A DNA stretch of 33,024 bases from Kineosporia sp. A_224 (GCF_002198655.1 NZ_MWLN01000225.1:10056-43079); one strand, 5' to 3'. Positions 1 to 8,310 are shown, counted from the stretch's first letter. Notes: generated by a model not told the origin, from the sequence alone. A program made the numbers and translations.

Positions 1-40
1 ACGGCAAGGGCTTCGCGGTCGTCGCGTTGAGCGCGAGCAT
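1..40. other. Inverted junction inside the chemotaxis receptor gene
   Basis: On the plus strand bases 3-26 read GKGFAVVA, preceded by the last two bases of a CAC (His) codon. This is the invariant (EH)GKGFAVVA of the receptor signalling domain. From base 26 onward the same gene is on the minus strand and reads NMLALNA, which normally lies about 11-12 residues before GKGFAVVA. The two pieces therefore face each other with the intervening AIEAARAGE segment missing. A short CGCG could serve as shared sequence at the joint. Confidence 0.8.
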
Positions 41-1627
41 GTTCGTCTGGAACGCGATGTCGTCGATGATCGCGATCTTCGCCGCGATCTGCTTCATCGC
101 CTCGACCGTCTTCTCGACCGCGTCGCCGCCCTCGGTCGCCTCGGTCGCCGCCTTGCCGGCGATGCCGTCGGTGGCCTTGGCGTTGTCGGAGTTCTGGGCG
201 ATGCTCGCGGCCATCTGCTCGATGCTCGCGCTCGTCTCCTCGACGCTCGCCGCCTGCTCGGTCGTCGCCTGGGACAGGTTCTGCGACGCCCCGCTGATGT
301 GGTTGGCGGCGTTGGCGAGCTGGCCGGCCGCGGAGACGACCTCCCCGACGGTCTCGGCGAGCTTGGCCACGGTGTTGTTCGTCGTGACCCGCAGCGCCTC
401 GAGCTGGCCGCGGTAGGGCGTCTGGATCGTCTGCGTGAGGTCGCCCTGCTCCATGGCCGTGAGGATCCGGCTCACCTCGTCGAGCGGGCCGATCACCGCG
501 TCGAGGGTGTTGTTGATCCCCTCGACGATGGACCGGAAGCCACCGGCGTGCCGCATCGCGTCCGCGCGGGTCTCCAGCCGGCCCTCGACGGCGGCCTTGG
601 CGAGCAGGTCGGTGTCGGCGATGAGCGCCCGCAGGTTGGACCGGACCTGCTCGACCGTCTCGTTGATGAAGACCTTCTTGCCGGGGAAGGTCTCGAGCGG
701 TGCGTCGAAGTCCCCCACGCCGAAGGCCTTGACGACCGCCATCGCCTTCTTCTTCACCGCGATGTGGCCGTTGACCATGTCGTTGACACCCTGCGCCATG
801 ACCTTGAACTCGCCCGGGAACTGCTCGACCGGCATGACGACGTCGATGTCGCCCGCGTCGTGCTCCACGGACATGTGGTTCATCGAGGCGATGAAGCCCT
901 TGAGGTTCGCGCGGAAGGTCTCGATCGTGTCGTTGATGAAGGCCTTCTTGCCCGGCAGCTGCTCCATCGGCGCGTCGAAGTCACCCTCGCCGAACGCCTT
1001 GATGACCGCCATCGCCTTCTTCTTCACCGCGATGTGCGCGCCGACCATGTCGTTGACGCCCTGGGCCATCCGGCCGAACTCGCCCGGGAACTCCCCGGCC
1101 GGGATCGAGACGTCGATGTCGCCCGCGTCGTGCTCGGCGGACATGTGGTTCATCGCCGCCATGAGGCCCTTGAGGTTGCCGCGGACCGTCTCGATCGTGT
1201 CGTTGATGAAGGCCTTCTTGCCCGGCAGCTGCTCGAGGGGGGCGTCGAAGTCACCCTCGCCGAACGCCCGGACGACCGCCATCGCCTTCTTCTTCACCGC
1301 GACGTGGCCACCGACCATGTGGTTGATCGCGTGCGCGAGAGGCCGGTAGCCCTCGGGGAGCCGCGCGGCGTCGATGGCGACGTCGATGTCGCCCGCGTCG
1401 TGCTCGGCGGCCATGTGGGCGATCTCCGCCTGCAGCGTGGCGATCGTGTCGATGAGCGAGTTCGCCGCGAGGCACAGCGGCAGGTCTTCGTGGTCGACCC
1501 CCTCGACCGGCGCCCGCAGGGTGAGATCGTTGCGGGCGGCAGCCTCGAGGGCCGTCGTGACGGCGGCGTGCACGGCTGCGGAACGGGACCCCGGGCGGGC
1601 CCCCTGACGGCTCAGACGGTCGAACAC
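1..1627 (-). CDS. Methyl-accepting chemotaxis protein, soluble, 3'-truncated
   Basis: Chemotaxis signal transducer that would control CheA through CheW. From the GTG at 1627 (GGAG seven bases upstream; in-frame stop at 1706-1708) about 534 codons are present. No membrane segment or signal peptide is seen, so it should be a cytoplasmic receptor. Residues ~55-320 hold 90-residue tandem units with recurring elements EHDAGDIDV, FPGEF, MAQGVNDMV, AVKKKAMAV, FGEGDFDAP and PGKKAFINDTIE; these resemble paired HAMP-like modules (inference). From ~370 the coiled-coil signalling domain follows, with NLSQATTEQAASVEETSASI and, near the hairpin tip, IDDIAFQTNMLALNA. The usual AAIEAARAGEHGKGFAVVA does not follow: the last codons read TTAKPLP, because bases 1-26 are inverted. 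The C-terminal half of the signalling domain is missing from the window. Confidence 0.9.
   Translation of the reverse strand, partial: MFDRLSRQGARPGSRSAAVHAAVTTALEAAARNDLTLRAPVEGVDHEDLPLCLAANSLIDTIATLQAEIAHMAAEHDAGDIDVAIDAARLPEGYRPLAHAINHMVGGHVAVKKKAMAVVRAFGEGDFDAPLEQLPGKKAFINDTIETVRGNLKGLMAAMNHMSAEHDAGDIDVSIPAGEFPGEFGRMAQGVNDMVGAHIAVKKKAMAVIKAFGEGDFDAPMEQLPGKKAFINDTIETFRANLKGFIASMNHMSVEHDAGDIDVVMPVEQFPGEFKVMAQGVNDMVNGHIAVKKKAMAVVKAFGVGDFDAPLETFPGKKVFINETVEQVRSNLRALIADTDLLAKAAVEGRLETRADAMRHAGGFRSIVEGINNTLDAVIGPLDEVSRILTAMEQGDLTQTIQTPYRGQLEALRVTTNNTVAKLAETVGEVVSAAGQLANAANHISGASQNLSQATTEQAASVEETSASIEQMAASIAQNSDNAKATDGIAGKAATEATEGGDAVEKTVEAMKQIAAKIAIIDDIAFQTNMLALNATTAKPLP
661..1470 (-). repeat. 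Three tandem 270-bp in-gene repeats in the chemotaxis receptor
   Basis: Units begin at about 661, 931 and 1201 with a period of exactly 270 bp (90 codons). The units at 931 and 1201 share long identical stretches, for example the first 34 bases of each, and CATCGCCTTCTTCTTCACCG recurs in all three. The unit at 661 is more diverged. DNA-level identity above what the protein needs suggests fairly recent duplication or ongoing conversion. Confidence 0.9.
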
Positions 1628-1922
1628 TCGACGACTCCAGCTCTCGAGACGCGCCGGGCGGCGCGTGCCTGTTCGGACGGACGGCTCCGGGGTGCTGCTG
1701 TCCGCTCACTCCGGGCATCGGCCGCAACGGGCGGGGACTGAAGCGTCCTGATCATCCGGGCGCCGAGATCCTGGGCGGGACATGCCCAGGACTCCCGGCG
1801 GAACGCGGAGGACCGTTCGCGACGACCGACGTCCTCAAGTCATCGGCAGCCGGTCGCAGCCGCTGGACGGCACCACCTGCCGCCCGCCGGGTGATGGGTC
1901 GTTGACCCGTCCGGGTGGGCCG
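1628..1922. other. Intergenic region between the chemotaxis receptor and the TetR gene
   Basis: About 295 bases with no credible gene. It holds the receptor gene's upstream region (1628-1700), a perfect 8-bp inverted repeat at 1769-1791, and a short hairpin GGGTC-GTT-GACCC at 1896-1908 just past the TetR stop codon. Nothing else recognisable is seen. Confidence 0.5.
1769..1791. terminator. Perfect 8-bp stem-loop, possible terminator or operator
   Basis: TCCTGGGC at 1769-1776 and GCCCAGGA at 1784-1791 are perfect inverted repeats around a 7-base loop. There is no T-run on either side. It could end the long leftward operon or be an operator for the receptor gene; the sequence does not decide. 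Confidence 0.4.
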
Positions 1923-2558
1923 TCACCCGGTGCGACGCACCGCCCCGTCGAGCACCTGGGCCCATCGCCGCAGCACGCCCCGGCGGCGTCGGCTGTCGTC
2001 GGTGAGGACGTCGGCGAGCGCCAGGCCGCGGAGCAGGTCGAGGGTGCCCTGGACGAGCTCCCGGTTGCCGGGCAGCGTCTCGTCGACCCCGAGCAGCGCG
2101 ACCGCCGTCCGGTGCACCTCGGCGTTGACCTCCGCCTCGGAGCGGGCCACGAGCGCGCGCAGGTCGTCCTCGACCGCCGCGGCCGTGTGCAGGTGCAGGG
2201 CGGCGCGGAACAGCGGCCCGGTGTAGACGCCGCAGAGCATGACGAGGACGGCCTCGGTCCGCTCCCCGGACGGGGCGAGCCGGGCCGCCTCGCGGCGCAC
2301 GTGCGCGAGCCGCTCCTGGGCGGTGAGCTCGAAGGCCGCGGCGAACAGCGACTCCCGGGTCGGGAAGTGGTGCTGCGCCGCACCCCGGGAGACGCCGGCG
2401 CGCTCGGCGACGGTGACGACCGTTGAGCCCGCCCAGCCGTGCTCGGCGAGGGACTCCACCGCGGCCTCGAGGACCTTGCGCCGGGTCAGCCGGCTGCGGT
2501 CCTGCTGCGGCTCGCGACCGGCGGGCTCCCGCCCGGCCCGGCCCGCCGTCACCACCAC
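1923..2558 (-). CDS. TetR/AcrR family transcriptional regulator
   Basis: Probable ligand-responsive repressor of the catabolic operon of which it is the last gene. The N-terminal DNA-binding domain has the TetR pattern RRKVLEAAVESLAEHGWAG, then a helix-turn-helix with VAERAGVSRGAAQHHFPTRE and SLFAAAF. The remainder is an alpha-helical ligand domain with no recognisable specificity. The start is taken as one of three consecutive GTG codons (2558, 2555, 2552), because AGGAGG lies at 2564-2569. An upstream ATG at 2609 would add 17 Arg-rich residues overlapping a small repeat and is less likely. The gap to the ligase gene is about 70 bases. Regulation of the operon by this protein is inference from position; CoA thioesters are typical ligands for such neighbours. 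Confidence 0.88.
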   Translation of the reverse strand: MVVTAGRAGREPAGREPQQDRSRLTRRKVLEAAVESLAEHGWAGSTVVTVAERAGVSRGAAQHHFPTRESLFAAAFELTAQERLAHVRREAARLAPSGERTEAVLVMLCGVYTGPLFRAALHLHTAAAVEDDLRALVARSEAEVNAEVHRTAVALLGVDETLPGNRELVQGTLDLLRGLALADVLTDDSRRRRGVLRRWAQVLDGAVRRTG

Positions 2559-2588
2559 GTGAACCTCCTGGTCCGTCCTGCTGCGGCT

Positions 2589-2646
2589 CCGTCGCGCCCG
2601 GTGCGTCACGATCGAGCGCCCGGTGCGTCAGATCGAGCGCCCGGTG
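2589..2646. repeat. Tandem ~21-bp direct repeat over the ligase stop codon
   Basis: GATCGAGCGCCCGGTG occurs at 2610-2625 and again at 2631-2646, and the shorter GCGCCCGGTGCGTCA also occurs at 2594-2608. The right-hand copy encodes the last residues (TGRSI) of the ligase; the other copies lie between its stop codon and the TetR gene. It looks like a small tandem duplication of the gene end. Confidence 0.75.
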
Positions 2647-4217
2647 CCCTCCCAGTAGGGCCTGCGCAGCACGTTCTTGAGGATCTTGCCCGTCGCGTTG
2701 CGCGGGAAGGCCTCGACGACGTCGACGCTGCGCGGGCACTTGTAGCCGGCGAGGTGCTCACGGGCGTACGCGACGACCTGCGCGGCGTCGACGGTGTGCC
2801 CCTCGGCGGGGACGACGATCGCCTTGACCGCCTCGCCCCAGACGTCGTCGGGGACACCGACCACCACCGCCTCGGCGATGCTCGGGTGCTCGACGAGGAC
2901 GCGTTCGACCTCCGGGCCGTAGACGTTCTCGCCACCGGTGATGATCATGTCCTTGACCCGGTCCTCGATGAAGACGAAGCCGCCGTCGTCGACCCGGCCG
3001 ACGTCCCCGCTGCGGACGTACCCGTCCGGGGTGATCGTCTCGGCGGTGGCCTCCGGCTTGTTGAGGTAACCGCCCATCCGCTGCTCGGTCCGCCACCACA
3101 GCTCGCCCGGGGTGCCCGGCGGGACGTCCTCGCCGGTCGCCGGGTCGACGACCCGCAGCTCCACCCCGGGGATCGGGGTGCCCGCCGACGCGAGCCGCTC
3201 GGGCCGGGCGGCGTCCCGGTGCGCCGCCGGCTTCAGCGTGGTCACGACACCGCTCAGCTCGGTCATCCCGTAGACCTGGAGGAAGTCGGTGGCCGGGCAC
3301 GCCTCCATCGCGGCGCGCAGCACCGGCAGCGGTGCCGGGGAGGCCCCGTAGCCGAGGATCTTCAGTCGTGCGAGCGCCCCGAGCGCAGGGGCGCCGGCCT
3401 GGACGAGCCCGGCGATGACGGCCGGCACGAGGAAGGCGTGCGTGCACCCGCCGAGGAAGCTCCCGACGAGGCCCGGGCCGGTCACCTCGCGCAGGACCGT
3501 CGTCGGGACCCCGGCGTCGAACCCGACGAGCGCGTAGCAGCTGCCGCCGACGTGGAAGAGCGGCATCGCGACGAGGTTGCGGTCGCCGGGGCCCATCGGG
3601 AAGTCGCTGCGCAGGGCCACGGTGTGCGCCACGAGGCCGCGGTGCGTGAGCGTCGCCCCCTTGGGGAAGCCGGTCGTGCCGGAGGTGTACAGCACGAGCG
3701 CGGTGTCGTCCGGCTCCACGTCGGGCGCGGCGTCGGCGGGCGTGGCCGCGGCGAGGAACGCCTCGTAGGTGTCCTGCTCGCCCCCGACGACGACCACGGT
3801 CGTGATCCCGGGCAGCCGCTCATGGACCGCCTCCCAGGCGGGCACGAGGTCGGCGCCGACGAACAGCAGGCGCGGGGCGGCGTCCCCGAGGACGTACACG
3901 AGCTCGTCGGGTGCCAGCCGCCAGTTGACGACGGCGTTCGCGGCCCCCACCGCGCTCGCGCCGAGCGTCACCTCCAGGCACGCGGGGTGGTTCTTGTCGA
4001 CGAACGCCACCCGGTCGCCGCGGCCGATGCCGGCGGCGGCGAGCGCACCGGACACGCGGCGGGCCCGGTCGTCCCACTGCGCCCAGGTCCATGTGGTGCC
4101 CTCGTACGCGACCGCCTCGGCGTCGGGCGTCGTCGTCGCCCAGTGCCGGACGATGTCGCTGACGAGCCGCGGGCGCGGACCCGGCCGTGGGGTGGCGATG
4201 GCGTCGGAGGTGGTCAT
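2628..4217 (-). CDS. AMP-forming acyl-CoA synthetase (acid--CoA ligase)
   Basis: Activates a carboxylic acid to its CoA thioester via an acyl-adenylate; likely the entry step of this operon. The 529-residue protein starts at the ATG at 4217, with AAGGAG seven bases upstream (MTTSDAIATP). It has the P-loop LYTSGTTGFPKGATLTHRG, the core motif VYGMTELSG, the hinge YVRSGDVG, then FIEDRVKDMIITGGENVYGP and the C-terminal NATGKILKN with the adenylation Lys. Length and motifs fit FadD-type ligases; chain length and branching preference cannot be read. It lies 20 bases downstream of the hydratase gene, so probably in the same transcript. Confidence 0.93.
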   Translation of the reverse strand: MTTSDAIATPRPGPRPRLVSDIVRHWATTTPDAEAVAYEGTTWTWAQWDDRARRVSGALAAAGIGRGDRVAFVDKNHPACLEVTLGASAVGAANAVVNWRLAPDELVYVLGDAAPRLLFVGADLVPAWEAVHERLPGITTVVVVGGEQDTYEAFLAAATPADAAPDVEPDDTALVLYTSGTTGFPKGATLTHRGLVAHTVALRSDFPMGPGDRNLVAMPLFHVGGSCYALVGFDAGVPTTVLREVTGPGLVGSFLGGCTHAFLVPAVIAGLVQAGAPALGALARLKILGYGASPAPLPVLRAAMEACPATDFLQVYGMTELSGVVTTLKPAAHRDAARPERLASAGTPIPGVELRVVDPATGEDVPPGTPGELWWRTEQRMGGYLNKPEATAETITPDGYVRSGDVGRVDDGGFVFIEDRVKDMIITGGENVYGPEVERVLVEHPSIAEAVVVGVPDDVWGEAVKAIVVPAEGHTVDAAQVVAYAREHLAGYKCPRSVDVVEAFPRNATGKILKNVLRRPYWEGTGRSI

Positions 4218-4237
4218 CACGGTCTCCTTCGGTGCGG

Positions 4238-5023
4238 TCAGCGGGCCCAGGACGGCGGACGGCGCTCGGCGAAGGCGGTCATCCCCTCGCGGGCCTCGGC
4301 GGAGGCGAACAGCGACGCGGACAGGGCGGCGAGGGCCGGGCCGGTCGCGTCGAGGGCGGCGAGGACGTCGGCCGCGGCGACCTTCTTCGACTCGGTGAGG
4401 CCCTGCGGCGAGCACAGCCGCAGCGCCGCGAGCACCTCGTCGACGGCGGCCGCGGGGTCGTCGGCAGCGACCGTCACGAGGCCCGCGGCCTGCGCCTGCG
4501 CGGCGTCGAACGTCTCGCCCGTGAGGTAGTAGCGGCCCGCCGCGCGGCTCGTCATCCGCGGGGTCGTGACAGCGGAGATGACGGCGGGCGCGAGGCCGAG
4601 GCGGGACTCGGTGAACGCGAAGGTGCTCCTCGGGCCGGCGACGACGACGTCACAGGCACCGACCAGGCCGAGCCCGCCGGCCCGGACGTGCCCGTCGACG
4701 AGCGCGACGACCGGGCACCGGTGGGCGACGAGCCCGCGCAGCAGCCGCAGCAGCGTCTCAGCTGTGGCTTCGACGCCGTCTGCGAGCGCCTCGCGCAGGT
4801 CGGCACCGGCGCAGAACGTCGTCCCCGTGTGGGTGAGCACGACCGCCCGCACGTCGCGGTCGGCGGCCGCCCGGTCGAGCGCGGCCTCGAACCCCGCGAC
4901 GAGCGCCCGGGAGAGCGCGTTGCGGTTGGCCGGTGAGTCCAGGGTGAGGGTGGCGACGGCGTCCCGGACGGCGTACCGCACGACCTCGCCGTCGTCCGGC
5001 TGCCCGCCCATGGGTGTGCCCAT
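4238..5023 (-). CDS. Enoyl-CoA hydratase, methylglutaconyl-CoA hydratase-like
   Basis: Crotonase-fold protein of 261 residues expected to hydrate an alpha,beta-unsaturated acyl-CoA. The oxyanion-hole segment reads TTFCAGADLREAL. The second active-site segment reads GHVRAGGLGLVGACDVVVAG, followed by FAFTESRLGLAPAVIS. RAGGLGLV plus TE-RLGL-PAVI is the pattern I associate with methylglutaconyl-CoA hydratases (AUH, LiuC) and AtuE rather than with FadB-type hydratases. The ATG at 5023 overlaps the dehydrogenase stop by one base (TGATG) with GAGG upstream, so translation is coupled. Substrate assignment is inference from motif and neighbours. Confidence 0.9.
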   Translation of the reverse strand: MGTPMGGQPDDGEVVRYAVRDAVATLTLDSPANRNALSRALVAGFEAALDRAAADRDVRAVVLTHTGTTFCAGADLREALADGVEATAETLLRLLRGLVAHRCPVVALVDGHVRAGGLGLVGACDVVVAGPRSTFAFTESRLGLAPAVISAVTTPRMTSRAAGRYYLTGETFDAAQAQAAGLVTVAADDPAAAVDEVLAALRLCSPQGLTESKKVAAADVLAALDATGPALAALSASLFASAEAREGMTAFAERRPPSWAR

Positions 5024-6192
5024 CAGTAGGACCTCGGCAGCCCGAGACTGTTCTGCGCGACGAAGTTGAGGATCATCTCGCGGCTCACCGGGGCGATCCT
5101 GCCGACCCGGGACATCGTGAGCAACGGGGCGAGACCGTACTCCCGGCTCAGGCCGTTGCCGCCGAGGGTCTGGATCGCCTGGTCGACGGCCCGGGCACCC
5201 GCCTCGCCGGCCGCGTACTTCGCCATGTTCGCCGCCTCGCCGGCGGCCTCCTCGTGCCCCTCGTCGACGAGTGCCGCGGCCTTCTGCATCATGAGCCGGG
5301 CCAGCTCGACCTCGACCTTCACCTGGGCGAGCGGGTGCGAGATGCCTTGGTGCGCACCGATCGGCACCGACCAGACCTGCCGCTCCTTCGCGTACGCGAC
5401 CGCCTTGTCGAGCGCGTAGCGGGCCGTCCCGAGGGCGTAGGCCGCAGCCATGACCCGCTCCGGGTTGAGGCCGGCGAAGAGCTGGGCGAGACCGGCGTCC
5501 GGGTGCCCGACGAGAGCGTCGGCGGGCAGCGCGACGTCGTCGAGGAAGAGCGCGAACTGCCGCTCCGGGGTGAGCAGCTCCATGTCGATGGCGCGGTGCT
5601 CGAAGCCGGGGGTGGTGCGCGGGACGACGAACAGCGCCGGCCTGAGCCTGCCCGTGCGCGCGTCCTCGGTGCGGGCCACAATCATGACGTCGTCGGCGGC
5701 GTCGACTCCCGAGACGTAGACCTTGCGGCCCGTGAGCAGCCAGCCCGCGTCGTCCCCCGTGCCGTCGCGCCGGGCGACGGTCGTGATGTTGTGCGAGTTG
5801 GAGCCGGCGTCCGGCTCGGTGATGCCGAAGGCCATGACCCGGCTGCCGTCGGCGAGACCGGGCAGCCAGCGGGCCTTCTGCGCGTCGGTGCCGAACCGCG
5901 CGACGACGGTGCCGCAGATCGCCGGCGACACGACCATCATGAGCAGGCCGCAGCCGACGGCGCCGAGCTCCTCGAGGACGAGGGAGAGCTCGTAGAGCCC
6001 GGCCCCGCCGCCGCCGTGCTCGGCGGGCAGGTTCACCCCGAGGAAACCGAGCTTGCCGGCCTCGGCCCACAGCTCGTCGGCGTGCCGCCCGGCCCGGGAG
6101 ACCCGCTGGAAGTACTCGAAGCCGTAGCGCCGCCCGAGGTCGCCGACGACCTCGCGCAGGGCGGCCCGTTCGGGGCTCTCGACGAAGCTCAT
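5023..6192 (-). CDS. Acyl-CoA dehydrogenase with non-canonical catalytic site
   Basis: FAD enzyme of 389 residues that would introduce an alpha,beta double bond into an acyl-CoA and pass electrons to ETF. Family landmarks are FGITEPDAGSNSHN (120s-130s), the DDVALPAD segment, the arginine-rich KERQVWSVPIGAHQG and the FAD-binding IQTLGGNGLSREYG. The usual C-terminal catalytic Glu (YEGT) is replaced: residues 366-374 read IAPVSREMI, with Pro368 at the Glu position. Glu245 in GLNPERVMAA matches the helix-G Glu used by isovaleryl-CoA and long-chain dehydrogenases, which suggests a branched substrate (inference). The gene overlaps the carboxylase alpha gene by 4 bases (ATGA) and has AGGAGG upstream. 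Confidence 0.93.
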   Translation of the reverse strand: MSFVESPERAALREVVGDLGRRYGFEYFQRVSRAGRHADELWAEAGKLGFLGVNLPAEHGGGGAGLYELSLVLEELGAVGCGLLMMVVSPAICGTVVARFGTDAQKARWLPGLADGSRVMAFGITEPDAGSNSHNITTVARRDGTGDDAGWLLTGRKVYVSGVDAADDVMIVARTEDARTGRLRPALFVVPRTTPGFEHRAIDMELLTPERQFALFLDDVALPADALVGHPDAGLAQLFAGLNPERVMAAAYALGTARYALDKAVAYAKERQVWSVPIGAHQGISHPLAQVKVEVELARLMMQKAAALVDEGHEEAAGEAANMAKYAAGEAGARAVDQAIQTLGGNGLSREYGLAPLLTMSRVGRIAPVSREMILNFVAQNSLGLPRSY

Positions 6193-8303
6193 CGCTGCTC
6201 CTCCTCGCTCCCGGCCGCGCCCGCCGCATCGTCAGCTGTGTCAGCTGTGTCAGCCGTGTCACTGACGACGGCGAGGACCGCACCGACCTCGACCTGGTCG
6301 CCGACGGCGACCAGGACCTGCGCGACGACCCCGGCGGCCGGGGCCGCGAGGACGTGCTCCATCTTCATGGCGTCCAGCCAGACGAGCGGGGTACCCGCCT
6401 CGACCCGTTGCCCGGCAGCGGGTCCGAGCCGGACCACGGTCCCGGGCATGGGCGCGAGCAACGAGCCGGCGGCGGCTGCGGCCCCGGCCTGCGGGAAGCG
6501 TGCGAACGGGGTCAGCGCGACCGGGCCCAGCGGGGAGTCGACGCACACCAGGGCCGCGTCGCCCTCGCCGTGCGGGGCGCTGCCGTGGGCGGCGACGTCG
6601 AACGTACGGCGGACACCGTCGACGTCGAGGACGACCCTCTCCGGGTCCGCGGCGACGAGCGCGACGTCGCCGGACCCGTCGGCCCGCAGGCCGTCACGGC
6701 CCAGCCGGTAGGCGACGTCGACCCGCTCCCCGGCGTGCTCGAACGCCGCCGTCTGCGGGTGCGCGAGGACGTTGCGCCACCCGCCGGGCAGGTCGCCGAG
6801 CACCGGGGCCGCGCGCCGTCGTCCGGCCGCCGTCGCCAGGGCCGCCGCGATCGCGGACCAGCGGACGGCGTCCGGGCCGGCGAGCGGTGCCGCGAGGACG
6901 GCCAGGTCGTGCCGGTCGAAGAACCCGGTGTCGGTGTCGCCGGCGGCGAAGGCGCTGTGCCGCAGCGTGTTGACGAGCAGGTCGCGGTTCGTCGTGACCC
7001 CGTGGACCCGGGCCGAGACCAGGGCCGTGGCCAGCCGGGCCACGGCGTCCTCGCGGTGCGGGGCCCAGGCGATGACCTTCGCGAGCATCGGGTCGTAGTG
7101 CGGCGAGACCGTGCCGCCGCTCTCGACGCCGCTGTCGAGCCGGAGCACCGCGCGGTCGGCGGGCCGGTCCGGCACGGCGAAGCGGGCGTCGACGCCGGGG
7201 ACCTCGAACCGGTGGAGCGTGCCGGTGCGCGGCGCCCAGCCGGCGGCCGGGTCCTCGGCGTAGAGGCGCACCTCGACGGCGTGGCCGCGCGGCGCGGGCG
7301 GCTCCGGGTCGAGCGGGCGGCCCGCGGCGACCGCGAGCTGGGCGGCGACGAGGTCGAGGCCGTACCGCAGCTCGGTCACCGGGTGCTCGACCTGCAGCCG
7401 GGTGTTCGTCTCGAGGAAGAAGAAGCGCGGCACGCCGTCCGAGCCGGTGCCCGCGCCGTCCACGAGGAACTCGACGGTCCCGGCCCCGACGTAGCCGATC
7501 GCGCGGGCGGCCGTCGTCGCGGCGTCGAGGAGCCGCTCCCGCAGCGCGGGCACGGCGTCGACGAGCGGGGACGGCGACTCCTCGACGATCTTCTGGTGCC
7601 GGCGCTGGATCGAGCACTCGCGCTCGCCGAGCGCCCAGACGGTGCCGTGGGTGTCGGCGAGCACCTGCACCTCGACGTGCCGGCCGCGCTCGACGTACGG
7701 CTCGACGAAGACGCTGCCGTCACCGAACGCGGCGAGCGCCTCGGCGCCGGCGCTCTCCACGGCGCCGGCCAGGTCCGCGAGGTGGCGGACGACGCGCATC
7801 CCGCGCCCGCCGCCGCCCGCCGACGCCTTGACGAGGACGGGCAGGTCGGCCGCCGTGACGGTCGCGGGGTCGAGGTCGGCGAGCACGGGGACGCCGACCG
7901 CCTCCATCGCCTTCTTCGCCGCGGTCTTCGAGCCCATCGCGCTGATCGCGGCCGGCGGCGGGCCGACCCAGACGAGCCCGGCGGCGGCGACGCCCGCGGC
8001 GAGGTCGGCGTTCTCCGAGAGGAAGCCGTACCCCGGGTGGACGGCGTCCGCCCCGGCCCGCAGCGCGGCTTCGACGACGAGGTCCCCGCGCAGGTAGGTG
8101 TCGGCGGCGGACGTGCCGGGGAGCCGGACGGCGGCGTCCGCCTCGGCGACGAAAGGCGCACCGGTGTCGGCGTCGGAGAAGACCGCGACCGTGCCGATCC
8201 CCAGGGCGCGGCAGGTCGCGAAGACCCGGCGGGCGATCTCGCCGCGGTTCGCGACGAGGACCGACGTGATCGGCCGGAAGGTCTTGCGCGGTATGGGAAC
8301 CAT
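6189..8303 (-). CDS. Biotin-dependent acyl-CoA carboxylase, alpha subunit
   Basis: Biotin carboxylase plus biotin carrier protein of about 704 residues, partner of the carboxyltransferase encoded just upstream. It carboxylates biotin with ATP and bicarbonate. Visible are the N-terminal VLVANRGEIARRVF, AVHPGYGFLSENA, the ATP-grasp Gly-rich loop KASAGGGGRGMRVV, ERECSIQRRHQKIVEE, FLETNTRLQVEHPVTE and, near the C-terminus, the biotinylation site DAMKMEH with Lys647. Domain order and length fit 3-methylcrotonyl-, geranyl- or propionyl-type alpha subunits. The ATG at 8303 (GAGGG just upstream) is used; a GTG at 8306 is equally possible. The C-terminal tail contains a short DTA repeat (TADTADTADD). 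It lies 7 bases after the beta-subunit stop codon. Confidence 0.95.
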   Translation of the reverse strand: MVPIPRKTFRPITSVLVANRGEIARRVFATCRALGIGTVAVFSDADTGAPFVAEADAAVRLPGTSAADTYLRGDLVVEAALRAGADAVHPGYGFLSENADLAAGVAAAGLVWVGPPPAAISAMGSKTAAKKAMEAVGVPVLADLDPATVTAADLPVLVKASAGGGGRGMRVVRHLADLAGAVESAGAEALAAFGDGSVFVEPYVERGRHVEVQVLADTHGTVWALGERECSIQRRHQKIVEESPSPLVDAVPALRERLLDAATTAARAIGYVGAGTVEFLVDGAGTGSDGVPRFFFLETNTRLQVEHPVTELRYGLDLVAAQLAVAAGRPLDPEPPAPRGHAVEVRLYAEDPAAGWAPRTGTLHRFEVPGVDARFAVPDRPADRAVLRLDSGVESGGTVSPHYDPMLAKVIAWAPHREDAVARLATALVSARVHGVTTNRDLLVNTLRHSAFAAGDTDTGFFDRHDLAVLAAPLAGPDAVRWSAIAAALATAAGRRRAAPVLGDLPGGWRNVLAHPQTAAFEHAGERVDVAYRLGRDGLRADGSGDVALVAADPERVVLDVDGVRRTFDVAAHGSAPHGEGDAALVCVDSPLGPVALTPFARFPQAGAAAAAGSLLAPMPGTVVRLGPAAGQRVEAGTPLVWLDAMKMEHVLAAPAAGVVAQVLVAVGDQVEVGAVLAVVSDTADTADTADDAAGAAGSEEEQR

Positions 8304-8310
8304 CACGCCC

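Noticed and set aside
299-1741. Plus-strand open frame across the chemotaxis receptor
   Set aside because: The opposite strand encodes clear receptor motifs; this frame is its codon-for-codon antisense with repeat-like LDR/HRD composition.
2559-2609. ATG at 2609 as the TetR start
   Set aside because: It would overlap the direct repeat and lacks a ribosome site; AGGAGG precedes the GTG codons at 2552-2558.
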